From positions 5,022,001 through 5,086,000 of the forward strand of contig NZ_CP024190.1 of NCBI RefSeq assembly GCF_003391395.1: a DNA stretch of 64,000 nt, read 5' to 3'. The notes beneath the pieces are model-generated. The model was not told where the DNA came from, did not search any database, and saw nothing but the letters and a program-made list of their open reading frames with translations. The position numbers and the translations under genes are program-made. The stretch is from Mycobacterium marinum. Lineage in GTDB: Bacteria; Actinomycetota; Actinomycetes; Mycobacteriales; Mycobacteriaceae. Of the stretch, positions 8,991 to 17,319 are shown in pieces (within the stretch, counting starts at the first letter, position 1; each line of letters starts with the position of its first letter).

Positions 8991-10274
8991 CTAGGCGGCG
9001 GTCAGTGGGGCGCCGGCGGTCTCGGGGAGCAGATAGGTGCACAGCAGGCTGGCGGCCACCAGCGCGGTCATCATCAGGCCGACCGCGGAGCTGCCATAGC
9101 TGGCCAGCAGGGTACCGGCGATCAATGGCGGCGCGGCGCCCCCAACGATGCCCGCCACGTTGAGCGCCAGGGCCGTGCCGGTGTAGCGGTAGCGGGTAGC
9201 GAACAGTTCCGGGATAAGCGAGGCTGCAGGCCCAAATCCACTGGCGGCCGCGGCATACAGCCCCAGCAGCGCCACCGTGAACCCGACGGTATCGCCAGAG
9301 CCGATCAGCGGCATTACCAGCGGCGACCAGAATAGGCCCACTGCCCAGCCGACCAGCATGACGCGCCGGCGCCCGAAGCGATCGCACAGAATGGCCGACA
9401 GTGCGACAAAACCGATGCAGACCAGCCCGCCCAGCACACCGATCAGCAAGACGAGGTTTCGCGAATACCCCAGGTGCAGTTGCGCGTAGGAAGGCAGGAA
9501 GGTGCTGGCCAGATACAGGCACCCGAAGGCCGCCAGCATGGCGCCCGCGGCCAGCACTATCTCACGGCGTTGCCGGCACAACACCGCCGCCAGCGGTGCC
9601 CGCGCGGCGGCGGTTGATTCCTGATCATCGGCCTGCGCCATCGCAAGAGCGAATACCGGGGTCTCGTTGATCTCCAAGCGGACGTACAAGGCGAAGGCAA
9701 TCAGTAGCGCGCTCAACAGAAAAGGGACACGCCAGCCCCACTGCAGAAACGCCGAACTGCTCTCTCCGATGGTGTAGTTCACCCCGAGAAAGGTCAGACC
9801 GCTCACCACAAGCGCAACACCGCCACCGAGCACAGTGAACATGCCGTAGTACCCGCGCTTGTGCGCTGGCGCGGACTCGATACTCAGCAGCGCCGAACCA
9901 GCCCATTCGCCGCCGACGGCAAAACCCTGGAGCAACCGTAAGGCGACCAGGATCAGCGGGGCGGACACCCCGATGGTTGCCGTGCTGGGCACCACCCCCA
10001 CCGTCACCGTCGATAGGGCCATGATCAAAAGGGTGGCAACGAGAGTCTTCTTACGCCCCAGCCGGTCCCCAAAATGCCCGAAGACGGCCGCGCCGAGCGG
10101 CCGGGACAGAAACGCCGTGGCAAAAGTCCCCATCGATGCGATAGTCGCCAGAGCTGGACTGAGACCGGGGTAGAAGACCGCCGGAAAGACCAGCGCCGCA
10201 GCCGTGCCGTAAATGCAGAAGTCGTAGTACTCGACTGTTGAACCGACGACACAGGCGAGGGCGACCCGACTCAT
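8991..10274 (-). CDS. MHS-family MFS metabolite:H+ symporter (Rv1200-type)
   Basis: A 427-residue integral membrane protein with about twelve hydrophobic segments. It begins with the MHS signature VVGSTVEYYDFCIYGTAAAL and has the loop-2 motif GHFGDRLGRKKTL, then LLQGFAVGGEWAGSALL. The central loop has the second signature DRFGRRRVM. This subfamily (ShiA, KgtP, ProP) imports carboxylates or osmolytes with protons. The substrate here is not predictable. ATG 10274 (MSRVALAC) is chosen: it has GGGAG eight bases upstream and gives the H37Rv-like length of about 425 aa. An upstream in-frame start at 10352 would add 26 low-complexity residues. It corresponds to Rv1200 by position. Confidence 0.85.
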   Translation of the reverse strand: MSRVALACVVGSTVEYYDFCIYGTAAALVFPAVFYPGLSPALATIASMGTFATAFLSRPLGAAVFGHFGDRLGRKKTLVATLLIMALSTVTVGVVPSTATIGVSAPLILVALRLLQGFAVGGEWAGSALLSIESAPAHKRGYYGMFTVLGGGVALVVSGLTFLGVNYTIGESSSAFLQWGWRVPFLLSALLIAFALYVRLEINETPVFALAMAQADDQESTAAARAPLAAVLCRQRREIVLAAGAMLAAFGCLYLASTFLPSYAQLHLGYSRNLVLLIGVLGGLVCIGFVALSAILCDRFGRRRVMLVGWAVGLFWSPLVMPLIGSGDTVGFTVALLGLYAAAASGFGPAASLIPELFATRYRYTGTALALNVAGIVGGAAPPLIAGTLLASYGSSAVGLMMTALVAASLLCTYLLPETAGAPLTAA

Positions 10275-10753
10275 GGGTGTTGCTCCCGAGCTGGGGTCGC
10301 CGGTCCCGCCACCGGCCGTCGCGAGGCCAGCTGCATCCACAGTTGAGTACACAGCGACGACGATATGCCGCGACTAGGAGCTTAATCCGTTCTCACGCCG
10401 TGAGTTTGCTGCCAACATGCTGGACGGTATGCGCCCGCGCCACCAGCTCGCGCCGCAACTCGTCACGCATCCCGACCCGAAATACCCTACCCCCCTTGTT
10501 AATTAGCTGCGCTCACCAAGATTCGAATCCCGGTCGATCAGCGGGTGTGCTCGCACCCGATTCCGCGCCCGGGCGTCCGCCAACCGGCGGCTCGAGCCGC
10601 ACCAAGCGCCACCCGCAAACTTCCCGACCCTCCGGAATTCCGTTGCCCCCTAGCCTGTTACGACTCGAATCCAAATGACGCGGGCGGGTCCGCCACCACA
10701 CCGTCGGCGACACCCGACGCCGCATGATTCGCCGACCGACCAACCAACCTGTC
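10275..10753. other. non-coding gap between transporter and secreted protein 2 promoter
   Basis: About 480 bp without a supportable gene. A short T-arm-like string (GATTCGAATCCCGG near 10520) occurs, but no tRNA cloverleaf can be built around it. Confidence 0.45.
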
Positions 10754-10759
10754 AATCAC

Positions 10760-10803
10760 AGTTGACAATGATGGAAAACGGTCTTACTCTCAGATTGTCA
10801 ACC
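10760..10803 (+). promoter_or_regulatory. second copy of MarR-type operator/promoter
   Basis: GTTGACAAT (10761-10769) and ATTGTCAAC (10794-10802) repeat the half-sites seen at 8107-8151. The spacing is one base shorter. TTGACA (10762-10767) is followed after 17 bp by TACTCT (10785-10790), giving the same promoter layout. It lies about 130 nt before the paralogous secreted protein. Confidence 0.65.
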
Positions 10804-10929
10804 AGATATGACATTCATCGGGTTGGCGGTGACCTCAACACGGCGATGCAGCCATTGGGCCCGAGTTCTTCGGTGTCGACAACACGGGCTCCGTTGAGCC
10901 AAACACCCCAGCCCGGAAAGGAGTTGGAA

Positions 10930-11337
10930 ATGTTGAGAATTCGCACCCTGTCGGCGGGTGTCCTGTGCGCCCTGGGCCTCTCTTTTGCAGGGGTACTGGT
11001 GGGACCGGCCATCGCCTCCGCTGCCCCCGGGAACCTGGGGCCGATACACCCCGGCGGAGGACAAATCCACCCCGGCGCGGGTCTCGTGCACCCGGGCGAG
11101 GGCCCGCTGCGTCCCGGCGAAGGCCCGCTGCGCCCGGGCGAAGGCCCGCTACGCCCTGGCGAAGGCCCGTGGCGACTGGGTGAAGGCCCCTGGCGCGAAG
11201 GCGAAGGACCCTGGCGCGAAGGCGAAGGCCAGTGGCGCGAGTTGTCGCCGCAGAACCACCCGATCTACCACTACGGCAATGACGTGACCCACCCCGTTTG
11301 GTCTGCCGCCCACCCGGTCTGGGCGCTTGCCCCCTAG
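10930..11337 (+). CDS. small secreted Gly/Pro/Glu-repeat protein (paralogue 2)
   Basis: A 135-residue protein from ATG 10930, with AAAGGAG eleven bases upstream. The signal peptide MLRIRTLSAG...AIASAAP is almost superposable on that of the 8300-8623 protein. The mature region contains tandem heptads GEGPLRP (three), then GEGPWRL, GEGPWRE (two) and GEGQWRE. The same tail follows, HPIYHYGNDVTHPVW then SAAHPVWALAP. The spacers are unrelated (PHPG-rich in paralogue 1, GEGPxR-rich here) while signal peptide, tail, leader and operator are shared. This points to duplication with rapid change of the middle. Function is unknown; a small envelope or metal-binding protein is possible. Confidence 0.82.
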   Translation: MLRIRTLSAGVLCALGLSFAGVLVGPAIASAAPGNLGPIHPGGGQIHPGAGLVHPGEGPLRPGEGPLRPGEGPLRPGEGPWRLGEGPWREGEGPWREGEGQWRELSPQNHPIYHYGNDVTHPVWSAAHPVWALAP

Positions 11338-11360
11338 TCCTTTGATCTAACTGGCACACG

Positions 11361-11390
11361 GCCCCCGACCATCGCTTAATGGCCGGGGGC
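11361..11390 (+). terminator. hairpin terminator after secreted protein 2
   Basis: GCCCCCGACCAT pairs with ATGGCCGGGGGC around a CGCTTA loop, with one bulge. It begins 23 bp after the stop codon and has no strong T-run, as is common in mycobacteria. Confidence 0.65.
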
Positions 11391-11493
11391 AGACCCCGTT
11401 GGCCGGCCGGGTGACCATCCCGACGTAGGCCGCCGAGCCGGCAGGGCCGCAATGTTCGCCCGCAGCCGGCACATCACGAACCTGCCATCGGCA

Positions 11494-12675
11494 CTATCCC
11501 GCGGCTGGAGGGCGTGGCATCACATAGGCCTTGGGCGTGACTCGCAGCACACCGCTAACGCCGTTGCCCCCGTTGCCGGCCAGCTGCCCAAATGGCATGC
11601 CGGGCAGCGGGGCCCCGTGAGCGCCCTCAACAGCACCGGTTACCGGCGAGATCGGCAACGCCCGGGCCGCCGGGACAACCGACTGGTTTGCTTCGGCCCA
11701 TGCCTGCGGCACCTTCAGTCCGCCAACCGACAGCGCCTGGCCTGCGCCGCCCTGTGGCGCCCAACCCCCGATCCCCGCGGGACCTCCCCCGCCAACCATC
11801 GACACCGCGTTCCTAGCCGCGTGTTCGACCGCGGTTTCGGCAGCCTTGCTAGCCGAAGGAATGAAACCCTTGACGCTATCGCCCATGGTCTTGAAGATCG
11901 ATGCGCCTGAGTTCGCCATCGACAAGTGGGTGTTTTCCATCCCCACGATGGTGCTGAGGTTCGACAAGGAAAAGCTCGAAGTAACGCTTTGAAGCAGCGA
12001 CTTCGGTGCGGTCGCGGTCGACGCCCCTTGCGGAGCAGGCGCGGCGAGCTGTTGCAGGGCTTGGGGAACGTTGGACATCAGCTGGCCAGCCGCGGCGGAA
12101 TCGATGGCCTGACCGACGGCGGCGGTCTGGTTGACGAGCCCACCAGCGTTGGCGACTTCCGGAGCCTCTTCAAACGGCGTCAGCGTCTCGGCTACCATCG
12201 CGGCCGAACCCGCGTAGCCATACATCGCGGCGGCGTCCTGGGCCCACATCTCGCCGTACTCAGCCTCGGTAGTCGCGATCGCCGGGGTGTTCTGGCCGAA
12301 GATATTGGTTGCAATCAGCGTGACCAATTGAAGGCGGTTTTCGAGGATCAACGCCGGGGGCACCGTGGCCGCGAACGCGGACTCGTAGGCCACCGCCGCT
12401 CCCCTGGCCTGGTTGGCCGCGAGTTCGGCCTGCGTGGCGGTGGCACCGAGCCACGCGACATATGGCGCGGCGGCGGCCCCCATCAAACTTGCCGACGCGC
12501 CCACCCACTGCCCGAACGCCAGCCCCCAGATCACCGATTGGCAGGAGGACGCGGCGCTGTACAGATCGACGGCCACGCTGTCCCACGCCTCAGCGGCGAC
12601 CAGGATCGAGCCCGAACCCGCACCGGCGTACATCTTGGCGGAATTGATCTCCGGTGGTAGCGAACCGAAATCCAT
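11494..12675 (-). CDS. PPE protein, SVP subfamily (PPE18-like)
   Basis: A 393-residue PPE protein beginning MDFGSLPPEINSAKMYAG, with the 180-residue PPE domain. WVGASASLM carries the WxG-type turn, and AQDAAAMYGYAGSAA marks its end. The C-terminal part has the SVP-subfamily motif in the form GGLKVPQAW, then a PRPPAAG end. PPE proteins are exported by ESX-5 as heterodimers with PE partners. The PE gene 39 bp upstream on the same strand is the obvious partner. The pair corresponds to PE13/PPE18 (Rv1195/Rv1196). The esxK/esxL genes that follow PPE18 in H37Rv are not present here. ATG 12675 is preferred over the TTG one codon upstream. Confidence 0.88.
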   Translation of the reverse strand: MDFGSLPPEINSAKMYAGAGSGSILVAAEAWDSVAVDLYSAASSCQSVIWGLAFGQWVGASASLMGAAAAPYVAWLGATATQAELAANQARGAAVAYESAFAATVPPALILENRLQLVTLIATNIFGQNTPAIATTEAEYGEMWAQDAAAMYGYAGSAAMVAETLTPFEEAPEVANAGGLVNQTAAVGQAIDSAAAGQLMSNVPQALQQLAAPAPQGASTATAPKSLLQSVTSSFSLSNLSTIVGMENTHLSMANSGASIFKTMGDSVKGFIPSASKAAETAVEHAARNAVSMVGGGGPAGIGGWAPQGGAGQALSVGGLKVPQAWAEANQSVVPAARALPISPVTGAVEGAHGAPLPGMPFGQLAGNGGNGVSGVLRVTPKAYVMPRPPAAG

Positions 12676-12714
12676 CAATGTCTGTCCCTCTCCTCGAATG
12701 TCGTCAGGTCAGGT

Positions 12715-13020
12715 CTATTGAGATGCCACGGCGTTGGCGGTTTCGGTGCTCACGTACGAGGCGGCACTGGTCGCCAACGTGGCCGCGAAATGCTCGTGAA
12801 TCGCGGCCGCCTTCGCGCTCACCATCTGGTACATCGCCGCATGCGTCGCAAACTGCGTCGCAAGCAGTGCGGAAACCTCATCGGCGGCCGGCGGCAACAC
12901 CCCGGTCATTGGAGCGGCGGCGGCGGCATTCCCGGCGCTCAATGCCGCTCCGATAGACCCCAGGGTGCCTGCCGCTGCAGCCAACGCTTCGGGTCGAGCC
13001 GTAACAGAAGACACGTGCAT
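12715..13020 (-). CDS. PE protein (PE13-like), partner of the downstream PPE
   Basis: A 101-residue protein consisting only of a PE domain: VTARPEALAAAAGTLGSIGAALS, then APMTGVLPPAADEVSALLATQFATHAAMYQ, and AAAIHEHFAATLATSAASY. The PE domain forms a helical hairpin that pairs with the PPE N terminus and carries the ESX secretion signal. The start MHVSSVTARPE differs from the usual MSFVxxxPE but is the only ATG in reach, with AGGAGGT upstream. It is cotranscribed with the PPE gene. Confidence 0.88.
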   Translation of the reverse strand: MHVSSVTARPEALAAAAGTLGSIGAALSAGNAAAAAPMTGVLPPAADEVSALLATQFATHAAMYQMVSAKAAAIHEHFAATLATSAASYVSTETANAVASQ

Positions 13021-13190
13021 ACCTCCTCGTGGAGCCGGGTGGTGGCCCGGCGGTACGGGTTATCGCTGAGCCGGCGTTGGCTCCCGTCCTCCGCCACTGG
13101 ATGGGGGTTGGCGGCAACGAACTGACGACAATGCTTGCCAACTTGCGGCGCCCGGAATAGGTACATTCCCCCCGAACAGTGCGGACCGAA

Positions 13191-13266
13191 GGTGCACAAT
13201 GCACCCGCCCGTCGGGCCGGAGGTGAATTGTTCTCAATTCACCGTTGCGCGCGGTGCAAATTGCAC
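13191..13266. promoter_or_regulatory. array of three palindromes in the PE/pucR intergenic region
   Basis: Three inverted repeats are evenly spaced: GGTGCACAATGCACC (13191-13205), GGTGAATTG-TTCT-CAATTCACC (13222-13243) and GTGCAAATTGCAC (13254-13266). Centres are about 28-35 bp apart, close to three helical turns. All share a GGTG...CAC frame. This suggests a cooperative operator for the PE/PPE pair, the PucR-type gene, or both. The remainder of the 740-bp gap (13021-13760) shows no coding signal. Confidence 0.5.
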
Positions 13267-13760
13267 ACAGCTATCGAGTGGAAGGTCACACCAGGGGTTG
13301 GGCCGGCGCAACGAGGTTGCGCACCACGCAGGGGTCTATCAGATCGACGAACAAGAATTCGGGGGTGTACCGGGCTGCCCCGTTGGCCACTAGCCCGCGG
13401 CGACGGCGGGGTCTACCAGCGCTCGCCAGGCGCCGCGATTGCAGCAACAGCCCAACCAGCAAAAGGAATTACGTCCCAGACGCCTAACTCAAACGCACCA
13501 ACCCGACCAGGTTTCTATTTGTTCACCAATTGTTTCCATATCATTCACGTGGCAGTCGCTGAAGCTCATGGGTCCGTCCCCCGACCTAAAGCCGACCGGG
13601 GTGGCGACCCGCCCCGGCCAGTGAGACAGCTAACATCGAACCCTCTGCTGTGACCGCGCCCTCACCGACCTGAGCGCGCTTGGGACGCAACGCGTTAATT
13701 CCACTCGAACACTCGAGGACATGCACTGCGCCCCACCGCCGCCGTGACTAGGATCGGCAC

Positions 13761-15026
13761 GTGCCCTGGCAACGACCCTCGTCCCGGATACGCGAACTTA
13801 TCCGGGAGGGAGCCCGCAGGGCACTCAACGCCGGACCGGAATGGATCGAAGAACTGGACCGGGAAACGGTATCGGCCAACCCGACCATCGCCAACGATCC
13901 GGTGCTGGCAAAGGTGGTCAAACGAGCCAACCGCGCCAATCTGGTGCACTGGGCGGCGGCCAACGTGCGTCATCCCGGCGCACCGGTGCCGGCCAATCTC
14001 GGCGGGGAGCCGTTGCGTATGGCCCGCGATCTAGTGCGTCGCGGGCTGGAGACCCTGACGCTGGACATATATCGGATCGGCCAATACATCGCCTGGCGGC
14101 TCTGGATCAACATCGCTTTCGATCTCACTTCCGATCCGCAGGAACTGCGCGAGCTGCTCGACGTTTCCGCCAAGTCCGTCAATGAGTTCATCGAGGCCAC
14201 GCTGGCCGGCATCGCCGCACAAGTGCAACTAGAACACGACGAGCTGACCCGCGGTAACCATGCCGACCGCCTGGAAGTGGTGGGTCACCTGCTAGAAGGC
14301 GCCCCAATCAGCCGCGAGCGCGCCGAGACACGGTTGGGCTACTCCCTTATTCGAGCCCACACCGCCGCCATCATCTGGAGCGACGACTTCGACGGCGACC
14401 ACAGCAATCTGGATAGAGCTGCCGACGCGTTTTGTCACGCCGTGGGATCGTCGCAAGATCTGACCGTGGTCGCCAACGCGGCTACCCGTTGGGTGTGGTT
14501 GGCCGAGGCCACCAACCTCGACATCGATACGATCGAGCAGGCGGTGGACAACGCATCGGATGCCCGAATTGCCATCGGCACCAAGGCAAGTGGAATCGAG
14601 GGCTTTCGGCGCAGCCACCTCGAGGCGCTCACCACACAACGCACCCTGGCGCGACTGAAATCCGACCAACGGGTGGCCTTTTTCTCGGACGTCCAGATCG
14701 TCGCCCTGATCACCCAAAATCCGCAAGCCGCTGACGAATTCATCACGAGCACGCTCGGTGAACTGGAATCGGCGGCTCCCGAACTTCAGGCCACGTTGCT
14801 GATGTTCATCAACGAGCAATGCAACGCTTCCCGCGCCGCAAAGCGCCTCTACACCCACCGCAACACGCTATTGCGCAGAATTGAAGCCGCACAACGACTC
14901 TTGCCGCGACCGCTGGCCCATACCTCCGTCCACGTCGCTGTCGCTCTGGAAGCACTGCAGTGGCGTGGCGACAACATCGCCAAGCTCCCCACCCCCACCA
15001 GCCAAGACGACGAAGTGTCGGCCTAG
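13761..15026 (+). CDS. PucR-type transcriptional regulator (Rv1194c-like)
   Basis: A 421-residue protein, the H37Rv Rv1194c length. The C terminus holds the PucR/CdaR-type helix-turn-helix: FINEQCNASRAAKRLYTHRNTLLRRIEAAQRLL. The central region (HTAAIIWSDDF...VWLAEATNLDIDTIEQAV) resembles the GGDEF-like sensory fold of this class. The N-terminal 150 residues have no recognised domain. The start is GTG 13761. It ends two bases from the convergent fadD36 stop. By analogy it may control the neighbouring lipid genes or respond to a small metabolite; no operator was demonstrated beyond the palindromes upstream. Confidence 0.82.
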   Translation: MPWQRPSSRIRELIREGARRALNAGPEWIEELDRETVSANPTIANDPVLAKVVKRANRANLVHWAAANVRHPGAPVPANLGGEPLRMARDLVRRGLETLTLDIYRIGQYIAWRLWINIAFDLTSDPQELRELLDVSAKSVNEFIEATLAGIAAQVQLEHDELTRGNHADRLEVVGHLLEGAPISRERAETRLGYSLIRAHTAAIIWSDDFDGDHSNLDRAADAFCHAVGSSQDLTVVANAATRWVWLAEATNLDIDTIEQAVDNASDARIAIGTKASGIEGFRRSHLEALTTQRTLARLKSDQRVAFFSDVQIVALITQNPQAADEFITSTLGELESAAPELQATLLMFINEQCNASRAAKRLYTHRNTLLRRIEAAQRLLPRPLAHTSVHVAVALEALQWRGDNIAKLPTPTSQDDEVSA

Positions 15027-15028
15027 GC

Positions 15029-16447
15029 TCAGCCCTCTGCCAACAGCTGCTTCTTGAGCACCTTGCCCAGCGCGTTGCGCGGCAACGACTCCACAATCCG
15101 CACCTCGCGTGGCCGTTTGTGGACCGAAAGCTGTTGCGCGACAAAATCGATCAATACGTCGGGATCGATGCGGTCCGAACCCACGATGTAGGCCACGATG
15201 CGCTGGCCCAAATCCTCGTCAGGCAATCCGACGACAGCTGCCTCTTGAACCTCCGGATGCCCCAGTAGCACCGTCTCGATCTCCCCGGCGCCGATACGGT
15301 AGCCACCAGACTTGATCAAATCAACCGACTCACGGCCGACGATGCGATGCATGCCACCGTCGTCAACGACCGCAACGTCGCCGGTGCGATACCAGCCGTC
15401 GGCATCGAATGCCTCAGCCGTGGCCTCCGGCCGATTCAGGTAGCCATCGAACAGTGTCGAGCCCCGAACCTGCAGCTTTCCAACGGTTTCCCCGTCATGC
15501 GGGACCGGTTTGCCGTGATCATCGACCAGCCGGGTCTGCACTCCGGCCAGCGGCAGGCCCACCCAGCCCGCGCGGCGCTCGCCGTCAGCCCGGGTAGACA
15601 GGGTGATCAGCGATTCCGAAGACCCATAGCGCTCGATAGGGCGGTGCCCGGCGAGGTGCACCAGCTGATCGAACACCGGGACAGGTAAGGCCGCGCTGCC
15701 AGAAACCAATAGCCGAGCCGGCCGCAGCGCCTCGGCGGCCGCCCGGTCCGCAGCCACCCGTGACCACACCGTGGGCACCCCGAAATACAGGGTTCCGCCT
15801 GCTTGCGCATATCCCGCCGCCGTCGGCTTTCCGGTGTGCACGAAGCGATTTCCAACTCGCAGCGATCCCAGCAAGCCGAGTACCAGACCGTGCACATGGT
15901 AGAGCGGCAAGCCATGCACCAAGACGTCTTCTGCATTCCATTGCCAGGCCTGGGCCAGCGCGTCCAAGTCGGCTGCAATCGCCCGCCGGCTCAGCTGCAC
16001 GCCCTTGGGCAGCCCCGTGGTGCCCGAGGTGTAGATCACCATCGCAACCGAATCCGGCGGCGGCTCGGGGTAGCGGTGCCATGATCGTGCGTGCAGACGC
16101 ACCGGTATCTGCGGCAGTCCGTCGGGCTCCGCGTCCTGGGCGGGCGCCGGGCCCAGCCAGGCCACGGCGCCGGAGTCGGTCAGCATGTGGCGGCGTTCGG
16201 CCACACCGACATCGGCCGGCACCGGGACCACGGGCACCCCGGCGATCAAGCATCCGGTGACCGCCAGCACCGTCGATACGGTGGGCGTTGCCAGTACGGC
16301 AACCCGATGCGCGCCAGCGATACGCTCCGCCACCGCCGTTGCGGCACCAAGCAGATCGCTGCGGCTGAGGTCGACGCCGTCGATACGAACCGCGTCGGCG
16401 ATGTCGTCAGCCGATACGGCGGCGGGGTTCAGTGAGGCCAGCAGCAC
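15029..16447 (-). CDS. fadD36: acyl-CoA synthetase FadD36
   Basis: A 472-residue ANL-superfamily ligase. The AMP-binding loop is VIYTSGTTGLPKGVQLS, followed by YGSSESLITLSTRADGERRAGWVG, GWYRTGDVAV, and SVDLIKSGGYRIGAGEIE. The catalytic lysine region is LPRNALGKVLKKQL near the C terminus. It matches Rv1193 almost throughout. The short N-terminal domain compared with other FadDs is a family feature. The open frame extends upstream across the hydrolase gene, so GTG 16447 (VLLASLNPAAV) was chosen by homology. It is the last gene of a minus-strand unit behind two alpha/beta hydrolases. Confidence 0.92.
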   Translation of the reverse strand: MLLASLNPAAVSADDIADAVRIDGVDLSRSDLLGAATAVAERIAGAHRVAVLATPTVSTVLAVTGCLIAGVPVVPVPADVGVAERRHMLTDSGAVAWLGPAPAQDAEPDGLPQIPVRLHARSWHRYPEPPPDSVAMVIYTSGTTGLPKGVQLSRRAIAADLDALAQAWQWNAEDVLVHGLPLYHVHGLVLGLLGSLRVGNRFVHTGKPTAAGYAQAGGTLYFGVPTVWSRVAADRAAAEALRPARLLVSGSAALPVPVFDQLVHLAGHRPIERYGSSESLITLSTRADGERRAGWVGLPLAGVQTRLVDDHGKPVPHDGETVGKLQVRGSTLFDGYLNRPEATAEAFDADGWYRTGDVAVVDDGGMHRIVGRESVDLIKSGGYRIGAGEIETVLLGHPEVQEAAVVGLPDEDLGQRIVAYIVGSDRIDPDVLIDFVAQQLSVHKRPREVRIVESLPRNALGKVLKKQLLAEG

Positions 16448-16491
16448 GTCAGCGAGGCTACCCGTGGCACCGGCCGCGGTCTCAACGCAGG

Positions 16492-17316
16492 CTAGCTCGC
16501 GGCGTGCAGAGTATGTGGTCGGGGAAACAGCGGCCGCAACACCGTCGGGGGCCGGAACGGGGCCCAGGTATCCACCGGCTGGGCCAACCGATCCGCGATG
16601 GCCCAGACCGCGGCCGGGTGATGACCGTAGCCGATGTGGCTGCTCAGCACGGCGATGTTTTCCGCGCGTTCCGACGGCGTGTCGAGGCAGGTCTGCCAGG
16701 CGACCATGCCGTCGTAGCGCGAATAGATCGCGGTGCTGGGCACCGGAAGCGGTTCGGCTTCGGCCGGCAACGGCAACTCGTGTCGCTCGGCGTGCAGGCG
16801 CTGGAAGATCCTGAAGTGCCGCGCGGCCCGAGATTGGGATTCGTCTTGCATCCGGAACGGGCTGCCAAGGGTGATCACCTGACGTACCGCCTCGGGGTGA
16901 CGCCGCGCCAGGTTGCGCGCGAAGATCCCGCCCAGACTCCAACCGACCAGGCTGACGGGTGTGTTGTAACGGGTGTGCAGCGCCTCCAGGCGCGCGCTCA
17001 TCCCGTCCACAACCTTGCTGGTTGGGCCGATGTTGAGGCCCAGCCGCCAGCCATACGCCCGGTAACCGAGGCGGCCCAGCAGCCACCGCAGTGTCCAGGT
17101 GGAGCCGTCACCGGCCAACAAGCCGGGCAACACCAAGACCGGGTGCCCGTCACCGACCGGCAACGCCTTCTGCAGTGGGAACAGCGAAACCAGCTGCCCG
17201 TACTCGGCCACCGCGCGGGGTATGTCGCTGAGATAGAGCCCCATTTTCGGGGCACCCGCGGAGACAACGTGGGGGGCGGCAGTGGGGAATTCCACAGCCT
17301 CAGCAGCCACAGACAT
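16492..17316 (-). CDS. alpha/beta hydrolase (Rv1192-type)
   Basis: A 274-residue alpha/beta-hydrolase fold protein. The nucleophile elbow is GWSLGG (VSLVGWSLGGIFARNLARRHP), preceded by VLVLPGLLAGDGSTWTLRWLL, the lipase-like oxyanion region. A late acid appears in SRYDGMV and the His in SHIGYGHHP. Length fits Rv1192 (275 aa). A lipase or esterase role is likely but the substrate is unknown. It is packed three bases downstream of a second hydrolase and 44 bp upstream of fadD36, so its product fatty acid may be activated by FadD36. Confidence 0.85.
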   Translation of the reverse strand: MSVAAEAVEFPTAAPHVVSAGAPKMGLYLSDIPRAVAEYGQLVSLFPLQKALPVGDGHPVLVLPGLLAGDGSTWTLRWLLGRLGYRAYGWRLGLNIGPTSKVVDGMSARLEALHTRYNTPVSLVGWSLGGIFARNLARRHPEAVRQVITLGSPFRMQDESQSRAARHFRIFQRLHAERHELPLPAEAEPLPVPSTAIYSRYDGMVAWQTCLDTPSERAENIAVLSSHIGYGHHPAAVWAIADRLAQPVDTWAPFRPPTVLRPLFPRPHTLHAAS

Positions 17317-17319
17317 CGA

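Noticed and set aside
10515..10560. Possible tRNA or tRNA-derived attachment site (GATTCGAATCCCGG).
   Set aside because: Only a T-loop-like string is present. Stems do not pair correctly and no acceptor, D or anticodon arm can be built.
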